This document shows, one piece after another, positions 42,919 to 50,867 of a DNA stretch of 52,894 nt. Below the pieces are notes generated by a model, which had not been told where the DNA came from, made no database searches, and worked only from the letters and a program-made list of their open reading frames with translations. Made by a program: the position numbers and the translations under genes. Each line of letters begins with the position of its first letter. Positions within the stretch are counted from its first letter, which is position 1. This DNA comes from a virus: IMG/VR virus record IMGVR_UViG_3300025138_000056, positions 1 to 52,894 of that record, one strand, 5' to 3'.

Positions 42919-43680
42919 ATGACAAGTCTTTTTGATACTGATTTGATAACCGATATTGGTAACTGGAAAGATCCGTTTCCTGCTCCCGTGATAGAAGAGC
43001 ATGATGGATTTATGGTAGTACGTGATGATTTACTTGACGGTGGATCAAAAATGCGTTTCGCTGATTATTTAATTAAAAGTCAACCGGAGATAGAAGAATG
43101 GGTATATGGGAGTTCTCCCGCAACTGGGTACGCACAGATTTCTCTTTCGTACTTATGCCGCAAATATGGTAAAAAATCAGTCATATTTATGGCTGAAAGG
43201 GCATGGGACAAGTTGCATGATTATCAGATAGAAGCACTAAAAGCTGGTGCTGATATGAAATGGGTTTCTAATGGTATGCTGTCAGTGACAGAGAAAAGAG
43301 CAAGAGATTATGTTGGACAAGATCCAAAAGTGCGTAGATTGCTTCCTATTGGTTTTGACCATGACACTGTTATCGCTTCTATTGTTAGGGTTGCTTTATC
43401 AATCGATGTTCGACCTAACGAAGTATGGACAGTTGGGTCCAGTGGGACTCTCACCAGAGGTCTACAACTCGCATGGCCAGATGCGGACTTCCATTGTGTT
43501 ACTGTTGGACACAAAGGAAACTACGGGAAAGCAAAACTATACCAATGCGAACTCCCTTTCAATAAAGAAACAAAAGTAAAGCCACCATTCCCATCTGCAC
43601 CGACATATGATGCAAAGGCTTGGGAGTTCATCAAAGAACACGCTTCTCCGGGGGCTTTATTTTGGAATGTTGGTGCTTGA
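42919..43680 (+). CDS. PLP fold-type II enzyme homologue (ACC deaminase / D-cysteine desulfhydrase-like)
   Basis: The 253-residue protein has the features of fold-type II pyridoxal-phosphate enzymes. VVRDDLLDGGSKMRFADYL contains the expected Schiff-base Lys in GGSK-x-R. A substrate-loop-like segment reads YGSSPATGYAQISL, then CRKYGKKSVIFMA. The phosphate-binding glycine loop is WTVGSSGTLTRGL. The pattern is nearest to ACC deaminase/D-cysteine desulfhydrase (GGNK-R and GSGGT). It is shorter than those enzymes (about 330 residues), ending FWNVGA. It lies after gp46 and before a DNA methyltransferase with its own promoter. The substrate is unknown; a part in DNA base modification or amino-acid metabolism is speculation. 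Confidence 0.7.
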   Translation: MTSLFDTDLITDIGNWKDPFPAPVIEEHDGFMVVRDDLLDGGSKMRFADYLIKSQPEIEEWVYGSSPATGYAQISLSYLCRKYGKKSVIFMAERAWDKLHDYQIEALKAGADMKWVSNGMLSVTEKRARDYVGQDPKVRRLLPIGFDHDTVIASIVRVALSIDVRPNEVWTVGSSGTLTRGLQLAWPDADFHCVTVGHKGNYGKAKLYQCELPFNKETKVKPPFPSAPTYDAKAWEFIKEHASPGALFWNVGA

Positions 43681-43704
43681 CAATATATTTTGTATTGGTA
43701 TAAT
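43677..43704 (+). promoter_or_regulatory. Consensus sigma70 promoter before the methyltransferase
   Basis: TTGACA (43677-43682) and TATAAT (43699-43704) are both perfect, with 16 bases between, identical in spacing to the gp32 promoter. The -35 box overlaps the stop of the PLP-enzyme gene. Transcription would begin within about two bases of the ATG at 43713, and no ribosome site is visible, so the message may be leaderless. Confidence 0.7.
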
Positions 43705-43712
43705 AGCGTGTC

Positions 43713-45293
43713 ATGAAAAAGTTCTACGAAAGAAATGATTATGTAATTAATAGTGACGTGAATGTAATGTTCGAAGATCTTCTTTCTATGACCGCTTCTG
43801 AGTTCGAGGGATGGGTCGTCCGTATGCGAAAAGTGATAACGTATGCGTGGGACACATACGGATGCCCCCCTCGAACCGGAAAAAATAAAACTAATATCAT
43901 TGATTCATTCAATAAACTCGCTGAATATCCTGTACATCAGTTTACTCAAACAGATCAACTTTCCGATATTGATGATGATATTATCATGAACAAATCTCGT
44001 GCTGGTGTAGAAGTAGATCAGTGGTTTTCTAACATGTTCAAAACAAGAATAAATTACAATGAAAAAGATGACGGATATTCTATATACGATTTGGTTGCTA
44101 ATCATGATTATCTCGGGCGTGTCATACGTGGTGCTTCTAGGCACTTACGACGGGATTCGTTTTATAGTCATGCGCTCTCTGCAATCAAACATAGTAAAAA
44201 ATATTCTATCGTAGATGTCTCTTCAGGTGAAGAGTGGATGAAAATTTATTTTGAATACCCTGAGCTGTTTAAGGGGTATGACTTTATGTTAGAAGAAGTA
44301 AAACTTAGAGATGGATTGAATACTAGTTACTTTCAGTTGGAACAGTCTGATATCTTACAGCTAACAAATGATCAAGTTACTGAGTGGAGAGATCTACTCT
44401 CATACCGTCATCATTCAACTTTTGATATTGAAAATGTGTCCAATGAAAAACTTTATGCTATCCGAATTTACAAAAAAGGAAATAGGATATTTCCTTCTGG
44501 TTTTAAGTGTTTTAGAATTGGTTATATACAGCCTGCTGTTAATTTTCCTCCTATGACGGCTAAATACCTTTATGAAAGGTTTACCAATGATATCAAGTCA
44601 CAGGAAACAATTAAAATCTTTGACCCTAGTTCAGGTTGGGGTGGTAGAATTCTTGGCGCTATGTGTTGTCGTGATGATCGCAATATTCTTTATATTGGCA
44701 CTGATCCCAATCCTGATAATTTCTACGATACTGGCGATTCTAAATATTCTGCTGTTGCTGATTTCTACAATACTGAAACGTATCGCGGAAATCCCTTCTT
44801 CAGTTCAACAAATAATTACGAGCTATATCAATTAGGATCTGAAGAAATTCACAAGGATGTTAATTTCCAAAAACATCGGGGATCAATTGATTTGATATTT
44901 ACTTCACCTCCATATTTTAATAGGGAAGCATATAGTGAAGATGGGAACCAGTCATATAAGAAGTATGGTTCATCATATGAATCATGGCGAGATGGATTTC
45001 TTCGTCCTACATTGAAGAATTGTGTTGACTGGTTGGGTTCCGAACGTTATCTTCTTTGGAACGTAGCAGACATAAAAGTAAAAGACAATTATCTACCACT
45101 TGAAAATGATTCACGAAAAATTCTAGAAGAATATGGAATGGTATATAAATACACATTAAAAATGGCAATGGAATCTATGCCCGGTCAAAATAGATTGGAC
45201 GAGAATGGTATTCCTAAATGTAAAAACTACTGTAAAGTAAATGATCGTTACCTCAAATATGAACCTGTGTTTGTTTTCTGGAAACCACAATGA
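43713..45293 (+). CDS. DNA methyltransferase (N4-cytosine or N6-adenine type) with extra N-terminal domain
   Basis: The 526-residue protein has an AdoMet-binding motif FDPSSGWGGRILGAM near residue 302 and catalytic motif TSPPYF near 396. SPPY is usual for N4-cytosine and some N6-adenine enzymes. Motif order is AdoMet site then catalytic site. About 290 residues precede the catalytic domain, with AWDTYGCPPRTGKNKT near residue 50 and FRIGYIQPAVNFPPMTAKYL just before motif I. No restriction enzyme is adjacent, so it is an orphan that might protect phage DNA. It overlaps the next gene by ATGA. Confidence 0.85.
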   Translation: MKKFYERNDYVINSDVNVMFEDLLSMTASEFEGWVVRMRKVITYAWDTYGCPPRTGKNKTNIIDSFNKLAEYPVHQFTQTDQLSDIDDDIIMNKSRAGVEVDQWFSNMFKTRINYNEKDDGYSIYDLVANHDYLGRVIRGASRHLRRDSFYSHALSAIKHSKKYSIVDVSSGEEWMKIYFEYPELFKGYDFMLEEVKLRDGLNTSYFQLEQSDILQLTNDQVTEWRDLLSYRHHSTFDIENVSNEKLYAIRIYKKGNRIFPSGFKCFRIGYIQPAVNFPPMTAKYLYERFTNDIKSQETIKIFDPSSGWGGRILGAMCCRDDRNILYIGTDPNPDNFYDTGDSKYSAVADFYNTETYRGNPFFSSTNNYELYQLGSEEIHKDVNFQKHRGSIDLIFTSPPYFNREAYSEDGNQSYKKYGSSYESWRDGFLRPTLKNCVDWLGSERYLLWNVADIKVKDNYLPLENDSRKILEEYGMVYKYTLKMAMESMPGQNRLDENGIPKCKNYCKVNDRYLKYEPVFVFWKPQ

Positions 45294-45970
45294 TATCTCA
45301 AACCGCATGTACACTTGAAACTTGGATAGACGAATATATCACTGCTCTTCAAACGAATAGTAATGTTGTTCGTAAAAATGTAAAAAGTTTGATTCGCACT
45401 AATAGAGTAAAGTCAAGAGAAGCTAAAAAAATCTCAGAACATTTCAATCGTCTTTTAGAAGAAGTTAATTGTGTATTGAACAATACAGATGAGGATTTGG
45501 CTGAGGGGTGGTCATATCTAAACCACACAAAGCTAAATCGACTTCAGGGATATCTCGAAACAATTGTTGATGAGTTTAAAATCGCTGGAACAATTAAACG
45601 AAGAAAGAAAAGAATTTCACCTGAAAAAATGGTAAAATCTTTGAAATATCTTGATGTATTTTCTGGTATTCGTAGTGCAGATCCATCCGATATAATCGGT
45701 GCAAAGCAAGTATTACTTTATAATACAAAACAAAAGAAGATTTCTTTGTATTCGTCGGCTTCTGGATTTCTTGTCAAGGGGAGTACACTACAAAATTTTG
45801 ATTCTGGTATGGTTAAGAATTGCGGAAGAAAAGATATCCAGTGGCTAAAGCTATTGAGTGGTTGTCATGTTTCTAAGCTAACCAATGAGATAAATACATT
45901 ACGAGCCAAAGAACAAATTGCCACTGGTAGAGTGAATAAAGATACAATTATACTGAGAATTATGAAATGA
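45290..45970 (+). CDS. Conserved marine-phage hypothetical protein
   Basis: The 226-residue protein is translationally coupled to the methyltransferase by ATGA. Residues 75-190 hold AEGWSYLNHTKLNRLQGYLE, KRRKKRISPEKMVKSLKYL, and AKQVLLYNTKQKKISLYSSA followed by LVKGSTLQNFD. I recognise this W-x-(F/Y)-L, basic linker, then YNTK-x-(R/K)-(K)-(L/I)-x-x-Y and (S/L)-VKG-(T/S)-(T/S)-L-x-NFD as a protein common in marine myo- and podophages. No catalytic motif is visible. Lys/Arg-rich linkers suggest nucleic-acid or capsid interaction, which is a guess. Confidence 0.7.
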   Translation: MISQTACTLETWIDEYITALQTNSNVVRKNVKSLIRTNRVKSREAKKISEHFNRLLEEVNCVLNNTDEDLAEGWSYLNHTKLNRLQGYLETIVDEFKIAGTIKRRKKRISPEKMVKSLKYLDVFSGIRSADPSDIIGAKQVLLYNTKQKKISLYSSASGFLVKGSTLQNFDSGMVKNCGRKDIQWLKLLSGCHVSKLTNEINTLRAKEQIATGRVNKDTIILRIMK

Positions 45971-46305
45971 AATATAACTCAATTAACACAATTGCGGGAT
46001 TCGATAGGTTAACGTATCGTGGCGAATTTAGAATAAATGACACAAAAGGCTCACACTTACTATATGATCGCGGTGATATTGTTCTGTATGAAGGTAAGAC
46101 GTACATAGCTAATGCAAATGTTTCTGGCGTATTTCCCGCCTTCGACAAAGAAACTCGATGGTATTGTTTGGCAGGAAATTCTGTTTTCATACAGAAAGAA
46201 ACTCCACTTGGTGGTAATGGTGGAGATGAATGGTTTAACTCATCCACAGGCAAAACATATCGCTATCTTAAAGATAGCTCGGGTGAGCAGTGGGTTGAAA
46301 TTTAA
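45967..46305 (+). CDS. Small carbohydrate-binding-like protein
   Basis: The 112-residue protein has two short modules. Residues 15-70 (TYRGEF, LYDRGDIVLYEGKTYIA, W-Y-CLAG) resemble CBM5/12-like chitin/glycan-binding domains with the Y-x-x-GD-x-V-x-Y-x-G-x-x-Y core. Residues 80-112 (GDEWFNSSTGKTYRYLKDSS, then QWVE) match a small repeat common in phage structural proteins (W-(Y/F)-x-x-x-TG-x-x-Y-x-Y, then QWVE). It sits out of place between hypothetical and replication genes, coupled to the preceding gene by ATGA. A fibre or decoration role is inference. Confidence 0.65.
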   Translation: MKYNSINTIAGFDRLTYRGEFRINDTKGSHLLYDRGDIVLYEGKTYIANANVSGVFPAFDKETRWYCLAGNSVFIQKETPLGGNGGDEWFNSSTGKTYRYLKDSSGEQWVEI

Positions 46306-46322
46306 TAAAAAAGGACTTTACA

Positions 46323-46514
46323 GTGAGCAGTAATAATGATAAAATGAATAAGAATAGTTATGATAATGAACATCATGAATATTCAGACGTAAAGAAACAG
46401 AAAAACAAAAAAAGAAATAAAAAACGAAGGCATCTTTCTAAGGATTTACTTAGAGATGTAAGAAATGGAAATATAGATTATGACTCATTTGAAGAATGGA
46501 GCGAATTTCAATGA
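46323..46514 (+). CDS. Small basic protein upstream of the sliding clamp
   Basis: The 63-residue protein starts with GTG and has AAGGA seven bases upstream. An N-terminal Asn/Asp-rich part is followed by a dense Lys/Arg stretch (KKQKNKKRNKKRRHLSKD), and the C-terminus ends YDSFEEWSEFQ. No family is recognised. Its stop overlaps the gp45 start as ATGA, so it is coupled to clamp synthesis. Nucleic-acid binding is likely from charge, but no partner is known. Confidence 0.55.
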   Translation: MSSNNDKMNKNSYDNEHHEYSDVKKQKNKKRNKKRRHLSKDLLRDVRNGNIDYDSFEEWSEFQ

Positions 46515-47182
46515 AACTCTCTAAGGGAACTCTTTCGGTTCTAAAAAACTATTCGTCTATTAATACGAATATTCTTGTCCAGCCAGGTTCTAAAATCAAA
46601 ACAATCACACCAGCAAAGAATCTTCTTTCAGAGGCTCTTGTTGAAGAAGTATTTTCAACTGAATTTGGTATTTGGGATCTACCTAAGTTTTTGGGTACGG
46701 TCTCTCTTTTTGCTGATCCCGATTTTGAGTTTAATGAAAAGTATGTTCTCATTAAGAGTTCTAGTGGTTCATGTGTCAAGTATTATTATGCAGAACCATC
46801 TCTCCTTACCGTACCAACTAAACAGTTGGAAATGCCTACGGCTGTTGTGAGTTTTAAGTTAACCGAATCCATTTTTAATGAAATTATGAGATCAGCATCT
46901 GTGTTGCAACTTCCTGATCTTGCCATTCGATCTGATTCTGGTAAAGTGATCGCTGTTGTGTTTGACAAGAGTGAGCCAACTAGCAATGACTACTCGATCG
47001 ATCTTGGTGATCATGATGGTGTTGGTGAATTTGATTTTCACTTCAAGATCGATAACCTGAAGTTTCTTCCCGGTGAATATGAGGTTGATATTAGCAATAA
47101 GATAGTAAGTCAGTTTACGAATATCAGCAAGTCAGTTACGTACTGGGTTGCATTAGAATCCACTAGTACATATAGCGAGTAA
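46511..47182 (+). CDS. 45: Sliding clamp gp45
   Basis: I choose the ATG at 46511 (ATGA overlap) over the upstream in-frame start at 46496. The 223-residue product aligns with T4 gp45 (228): MKLSKGTLSVLKNYSSINTN against MKLSKDTTALLKNFATINSG; later IDLGDHDGVGEFDFHFKIDN and the YWVALESTSTYSE end also match. The trimeric ring tethers DNA polymerase and, in T4, activates late transcription through gp33 and gp55. Confidence 0.95.
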   Translation: MKLSKGTLSVLKNYSSINTNILVQPGSKIKTITPAKNLLSEALVEEVFSTEFGIWDLPKFLGTVSLFADPDFEFNEKYVLIKSSSGSCVKYYYAEPSLLTVPTKQLEMPTAVVSFKLTESIFNEIMRSASVLQLPDLAIRSDSGKVIAVVFDKSEPTSNDYSIDLGDHDGVGEFDFHFKIDNLKFLPGEYEVDISNKIVSQFTNISKSVTYWVALESTSTYSE

Positions 47183-47186
47183 TATA

Positions 47187-48119
47187 ATGTCAGGTTTGTT
47201 TGTTGAGAAATATCGTCCAAGAACGATAGATGATTGTGTATTATCAGAATCACTTAAAACTACATTTAGAGATCTTGTTAAGAGTGGTGATTGTCAGAAT
47301 TTACTTTTAACTGGTGGTGCTGGATGTGGAAAGACAACCATTGCTCGTGCTTTGTGTAATGAGTTAGACGCAGATTACATTTTAATTAATTGCTCTGAGG
47401 ATGGGAATATTGATACCCTCAGAACTAAAATTCGCACTTTTGCCAGCACAGTTTCTATTAGTGGTGGTAAAAAGGTTGTTATCCTAGACGAGTTTGACTA
47501 TAGTAATGCACAAAGCATTCAGCCTGCTCTTCGTGGTGCAATTGAAGAGTTTGCTAGTAACTGTAGATTTATTATCACATGTAACTATAAGAACAGAATT
47601 ATTTCACCTATCCATTCTAGGTGTACAAACATAGAATTCATTATTCCATCTGATGAAAAGCCAATACTTGCGGCACAGTTTATGGAAAGAGTTCAGTACA
47701 TCCTAAATCAAGAGGGAATTCGATATGAAGATCCTGTTCTTGCACAATTGATAACTAAGTATTTTCCTGATTTTCGGCGTGTTCTAAATGAATTGCAGCG
47801 ATATTCGGTAGCCGGAATCATCGATGTTGGAATCTTGTCGCAGATTGGTGAACTCCAAGTCAAGGAGCTTGTCACATCAATGAAAGATAAGAATTTCACT
47901 GAGGCTAGGAAGTGGGTTGTTTCAAATCTAGATAACTCACAAACTGAATTGTTCCGAAAAATATACGATGGTTTGTATCAACATATGGAATCATCGTCTA
48001 TTCCGCAAGCAATTCTAATTCTAGCCGATTATCAACACAAAGCTGCCTTTGTAGCAGATCAAGAAATTAATTTAACGGCATGTATTGTCGAGCTTATGAT
48101 GGAGTGTAAATTTAAATGA
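47187..48119 (+). CDS. 44: Clamp loader large subunit gp44
   Basis: The 310-residue product (319 in T4) has EKYRPRTIDDCVL, Walker A GGAGCGKT (43-50), Walker B ILDEFD (99-104), the SRC motif (144-146) with FIITCNYKNRI, and the C-terminal helical collar. It is an AAA+ ATPase that, with gp62, opens gp45 and loads it on DNA. Its stop overlaps the next start (ATGA), which is a GroES-like gene and not gp62. Confidence 0.95.
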   Translation: MSGLFVEKYRPRTIDDCVLSESLKTTFRDLVKSGDCQNLLLTGGAGCGKTTIARALCNELDADYILINCSEDGNIDTLRTKIRTFASTVSISGGKKVVILDEFDYSNAQSIQPALRGAIEEFASNCRFIITCNYKNRIISPIHSRCTNIEFIIPSDEKPILAAQFMERVQYILNQEGIRYEDPVLAQLITKYFPDFRRVLNELQRYSVAGIIDVGILSQIGELQVKELVTSMKDKNFTEARKWVVSNLDNSQTELFRKIYDGLYQHMESSSIPQAILILADYQHKAAFVADQEINLTACIVELMMECKFK

Positions 48120-48412
48120 AAATTGTACCATTAGGTGATTTAGTCGCTATCCAACTTTCTTCTCCACCACCAACCACCAGTGCTGGTATTCATTATACTC
48201 CTAGAGATAATCCGAGTTACGGTAAAGGTGTGGTGGTTGGAATGGGCCCCGGTCAAATTAGATCTAAGGGGTGGGTATATCCTGTAGAATTTAAGGTGGG
48301 AGATTGTGTGATTTTTGATAAGCGAGATGGATATAACATAGTGAGTGGTAAAGTTATGATTGAAGCGGAAAGGGTTGTCGCAGTCATAGATGAGAGTATG
48401 GAAATAGAATGA
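48116..48412 (+). CDS. GroES-like co-chaperonin
   Basis: The 98-residue product aligns along its length with bacterial GroES (97): MKIVPLGDLVAIQ for the first strand, TTSAGIHYTP for the mobile loop, GKGVVVGMGPGQ for the roof strand, FKVGDCVIFDKRDG for the core, and VIDESMEIE at the end. T4 uses gp31, a distant GroES analogue, to fold gp23 inside GroEL. In the loop, the usual GroEL-binding tripeptide IVL (IIL in gp31) is replaced by IHY. The gene sits between gp44 and gp62, overlapping both by ATGA. Confidence 0.88.
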   Translation: MKIVPLGDLVAIQLSSPPPTTSAGIHYTPRDNPSYGKGVVVGMGPGQIRSKGWVYPVEFKVGDCVIFDKRDGYNIVSGKVMIEAERVVAVIDESMEIE

Positions 48413-48798
48413 AACTTTCGGACTATTTGAACTCAATAAATTATACTAAAAGTGATTTATTTGATACAGAGGATCATACTGTTGAAAAGGAGTATGTCCC
48501 CTTTGTTGTCAATAGATGTCTATCTTACTTTCCAGATACAATCTTGTATGTGAATCAAATGAACCAGTATTGTTCCCTCGATAAGAATATGCAGTTTGAC
48601 TATCTTAGATTGTCGATCAGGAAGAGGAAGAGATTTAGTAAGTGGCTAAAGAGGGAATCCGTTGAGGATCTAGATCTGATAAAGGAATACTTTAGCTACT
48701 CTGATGCAAAAGCCAGAGAAGCCCTGAACATTCTCACCCCAGAAGACATCGATGAAATTAGACAAAATAGCTATAGAGGGGGTAAAAAACCTATATAA
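48409..48798 (+). CDS. 62: Clamp loader small subunit gp62
   Basis: The 129-residue product has the gp62 pattern. An N-terminal SDYLNSINYTKSDLFD segment leads to EYVPFVVNRCLSYFPDTILY, then MNQYCSLDKNMQFDYLRLSI, RKRKRFSKWLK and a C-terminal helix VKEYF-like LIKEYFSYSDAKAREAL. T4 gp62 is 187 residues, so this is a short form like those of marine relatives. It completes the gp44/gp62 loader. RegA follows. Confidence 0.88.
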   Translation: MKLSDYLNSINYTKSDLFDTEDHTVEKEYVPFVVNRCLSYFPDTILYVNQMNQYCSLDKNMQFDYLRLSIRKRKRFSKWLKRESVEDLDLIKEYFSYSDAKAREALNILTPEDIDEIRQNSYRGGKKPI

Positions 48799-48835
48799 TG
48801 TAGTTAAATTCTTTTTTATGGAATTGGGAGTTATA

Positions 48836-49243
48836 ATGTGTGAAGAAGATGACATTTTTCAAGGTTTGGGTATAGAGATAACTCTAAAAGAGAAAGAAGA
48901 CTTTCTCAAGGTCAGAGAAACTTTGACTAGAATAGGTGTATCCTCACGTAGAGAGAATAAACTATTTCAATCTTGTCATATTTTACATAAAAGAGGTCGA
49001 TATGCTATAATGCATTTCAAAGAACTTTTTACTTTGGATGGATTGGACAGTGACATATCGGATGCTGATATAAAAAGAAGAAATACTATAGTGAATTTAT
49101 TATTGGAGTGGGATTTAGTAGATACAGATGAAGAAGATTTATTTAAAGATAACCTTGGAAGTCTAGCCCAAATAAAAATAATTTCACATAAAGACAAACA
49201 CAAATGGGAATTAATACCTAAATATCATATAGGTAAAAAATAA
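48836..49243 (+). CDS. regA: Translational repressor RegA
   Basis: The ATG at 48836 follows a GGGAG ribosome site by five bases and is preferred over in-frame starts at 48752 and 48818. The 135-residue product aligns well with T4 RegA (122): IEITLKEKEDFLKVRETLTR, KLFQSCHILHKRGRY, HFKELFTLDG, and KDKHKWELIPKYHIGKK. RegA binds ribosome-entry regions of early messages, including its own. It has an N-terminal extension of about 14 residues compared with T4. In T4, gp43 follows; here a glycosyltransferase gene does. Confidence 0.95.
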   Translation: MCEEDDIFQGLGIEITLKEKEDFLKVRETLTRIGVSSRRENKLFQSCHILHKRGRYAIMHFKELFTLDGLDSDISDADIKRRNTIVNLLLEWDLVDTDEEDLFKDNLGSLAQIKIISHKDKHKWELIPKYHIGKK

Positions 49244-49267
49244 TTTTAACAATTGGAGATTTATATT

Positions 49268-50059
49268 ATGGAAACCCCCGTGAAACCCAAGTTACTAATC
49301 AAGGCTCCCACAAGAGCAAGACCAGATAAATTTAAAGAAGTATTCACCATGTATGTGGAATACCTGTCAAATAACTACCCAGTTAAATTTGTAATTACAT
49401 GTGATACTGATGATGAAACTATGAATAACCCGGAGATGCGTTCATGGTTTGATTCTATGTCAACGTCTGTTCAGAAAAATGGTCATACATTAGAATATCA
49501 TTATGGAGACTCAAAAAACAAGATCGAAGCCGTGAATGCAAACATGGAAGATCAAGAGTTTGATATTCTTTTGTTGTTTTCTGATGATATGATTCCCAAA
49601 GTTGCTGAGTATGATGAAGTTATTATCAAGACAATGGAATACATTTACAATGACGCTGAGCCTGGTGCGCTTAACTTCAATGATGGTTATAGATCAGACT
49701 GGCCAGCTCTGATGACACTTACTGTTATGAGTTATGATTTATATAATAAGTTTGGTTACATCTACAATCCAGAGTATGTTTCAATTTGGGCTGACAATGA
49801 ACAAACACTAGCATGTAGAATGATGGGTAAGTTAGCTGATGTAAATTTGTGTATAATTAGACATGAGTGGGTACCGGGGAATCATGCAGCAGCAGACGAG
49901 CTTCATCAGAGAAATGAAGATCCATCTCTTTACAGGAAAGACGAAGAAGTGTTTAGAAAGAGAATGGAAAATGATTTTGATATACCAGAAAAGGATATTA
50001 AATTTAAAGTCGCTCTAAATGAAGAGTCACAATTTACAATGGTAGAAAATAGTGGTTAA
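49268..50059 (+). CDS. Glycosyltransferase-like protein (GT-A fold candidate)
   Basis: The ATG at 49268, after GGAG, is preferred over a TTG at 49253. The roughly 263-residue protein begins KLLIKAPTRARPDKFKEVF, with YPVKFVITCDTDD and ILLLFSDDMIPKVAEYDE, the nucleotide-sugar-binding and acidic metal-binding regions of GT2-type enzymes. A later IWADNEQTLACRMM segment and RHEWVPGNH resemble the acceptor region of the same type. It starts a cassette of sugar-transfer genes right after RegA and overlaps the next. Donor and acceptor are unknown. Confidence 0.7.
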   Translation: METPVKPKLLIKAPTRARPDKFKEVFTMYVEYLSNNYPVKFVITCDTDDETMNNPEMRSWFDSMSTSVQKNGHTLEYHYGDSKNKIEAVNANMEDQEFDILLLFSDDMIPKVAEYDEVIIKTMEYIYNDAEPGALNFNDGYRSDWPALMTLTVMSYDLYNKFGYIYNPEYVSIWADNEQTLACRMMGKLADVNLCIIRHEWVPGNHAAADELHQRNEDPSLYRKDEEVFRKRMENDFDIPEKDIKFKVALNEESQFTMVENSG

Positions 50060-50867
50060 GTATTTGTTATATACAAACGAGGGTGCTAGTGATATGGCAC
50101 TTAATTGTGTGTATAGTATGATTGTGTCTGGAATTAATAAAGACGACATACTTGTTTATACAATTGATCAGGAAACAAAAGAAAAATTTTCTGAGTATGA
50201 TTTAAATGTAACAAAACTAGATGCGTCACAGCCGTTGGGTGCCTCTGATCTACATCCGAGTGATGACTATCAGGATTGGAATACGAAGGGGTTTCATCGC
50301 GTTGTTCATTACAAGATAAAGGCTATAATTGATTCCCTTAACACTGGACATGATATATTTTATCTAGACACCGACAATGTTATCTTTGTAGATCCAACTG
50401 AATTTGTTGAGTCAAATTCCGAAGATATTGATATTTTAATTCAAGATGATTCTGATGTACATGGTAGATGGAAGAGTTTGTGTACCGGTGTTGTTTTCAT
50501 TAAATCGAATAGCACAACCAAACAGTTCTATGAGAAGTGTCTTGAGCTTCATTTAAAAAATATTGAGCTTGATAAATCGACTGGTGATCAAGCAGCCTTT
50601 AATCAGATACTTTTGGAAAAAAATATGCATGGTTTGAGTGATCTCAATGTTTCTGTTTTACCACATAAACTTTTTCCTAATGGTCAAGTATATTTTGAAA
50701 CTGACATGAACAATGAAAGTCCTTATCTTCTCCACAATAATTACATAAGTGGGTTGGAGAATAAGATTCGGAGATTCAAAGATAATAACTTTTGGTTCAT
50801 TGATAATGATAATTTTTATAATGTGTTAAGTGAGAAAAATAATGAGCAAATTAAAACTACATCTTGA
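50052..50867 (+). CDS. Nucleotide-sugar transferase-like protein
   Basis: The 271-residue protein starts at GTG, overlapping the previous stop. It has a GT-A-type DxD motif in IFYLDTDNVIFVDPTEF, then CTGVVFIKSNSTTKQFYEK and STGDQAAFNQILLEK. This D-x-D, TG-V, and DQ-x-x-FN order fits nucleotide-diphospho-sugar transferases (PF03407-like). The last part has HKLFPNGQVYFETD. A role in glycan addition is likely; the sugar cannot be named. Confidence 0.72.
   Translation: MVKYLLYTNEGASDMALNCVYSMIVSGINKDDILVYTIDQETKEKFSEYDLNVTKLDASQPLGASDLHPSDDYQDWNTKGFHRVVHYKIKAIIDSLNTGHDIFYLDTDNVIFVDPTEFVESNSEDIDILIQDDSDVHGRWKSLCTGVVFIKSNSTTKQFYEKCLELHLKNIELDKSTGDQAAFNQILLEKNMHGLSDLNVSVLPHKLFPNGQVYFETDMNNESPYLLHNNYISGLENKIRRFKDNNFWFIDNDNFYNVLSEKNNEQIKTTS

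Noticed and set aside
42919-43680. PLP-enzyme gene as a decayed pseudogene
   Set aside because: It is shorter than ACC deaminase, but the Schiff-base Lys and Gly-rich loop are intact, the frame is unbroken and the C-terminal end looks natural.
45890-45900. GATAAATA late-box-like sequence
   Set aside because: Lies inside a coding region about 70 bases before the next gene, one mismatch, with ATGA coupling already explaining expression.
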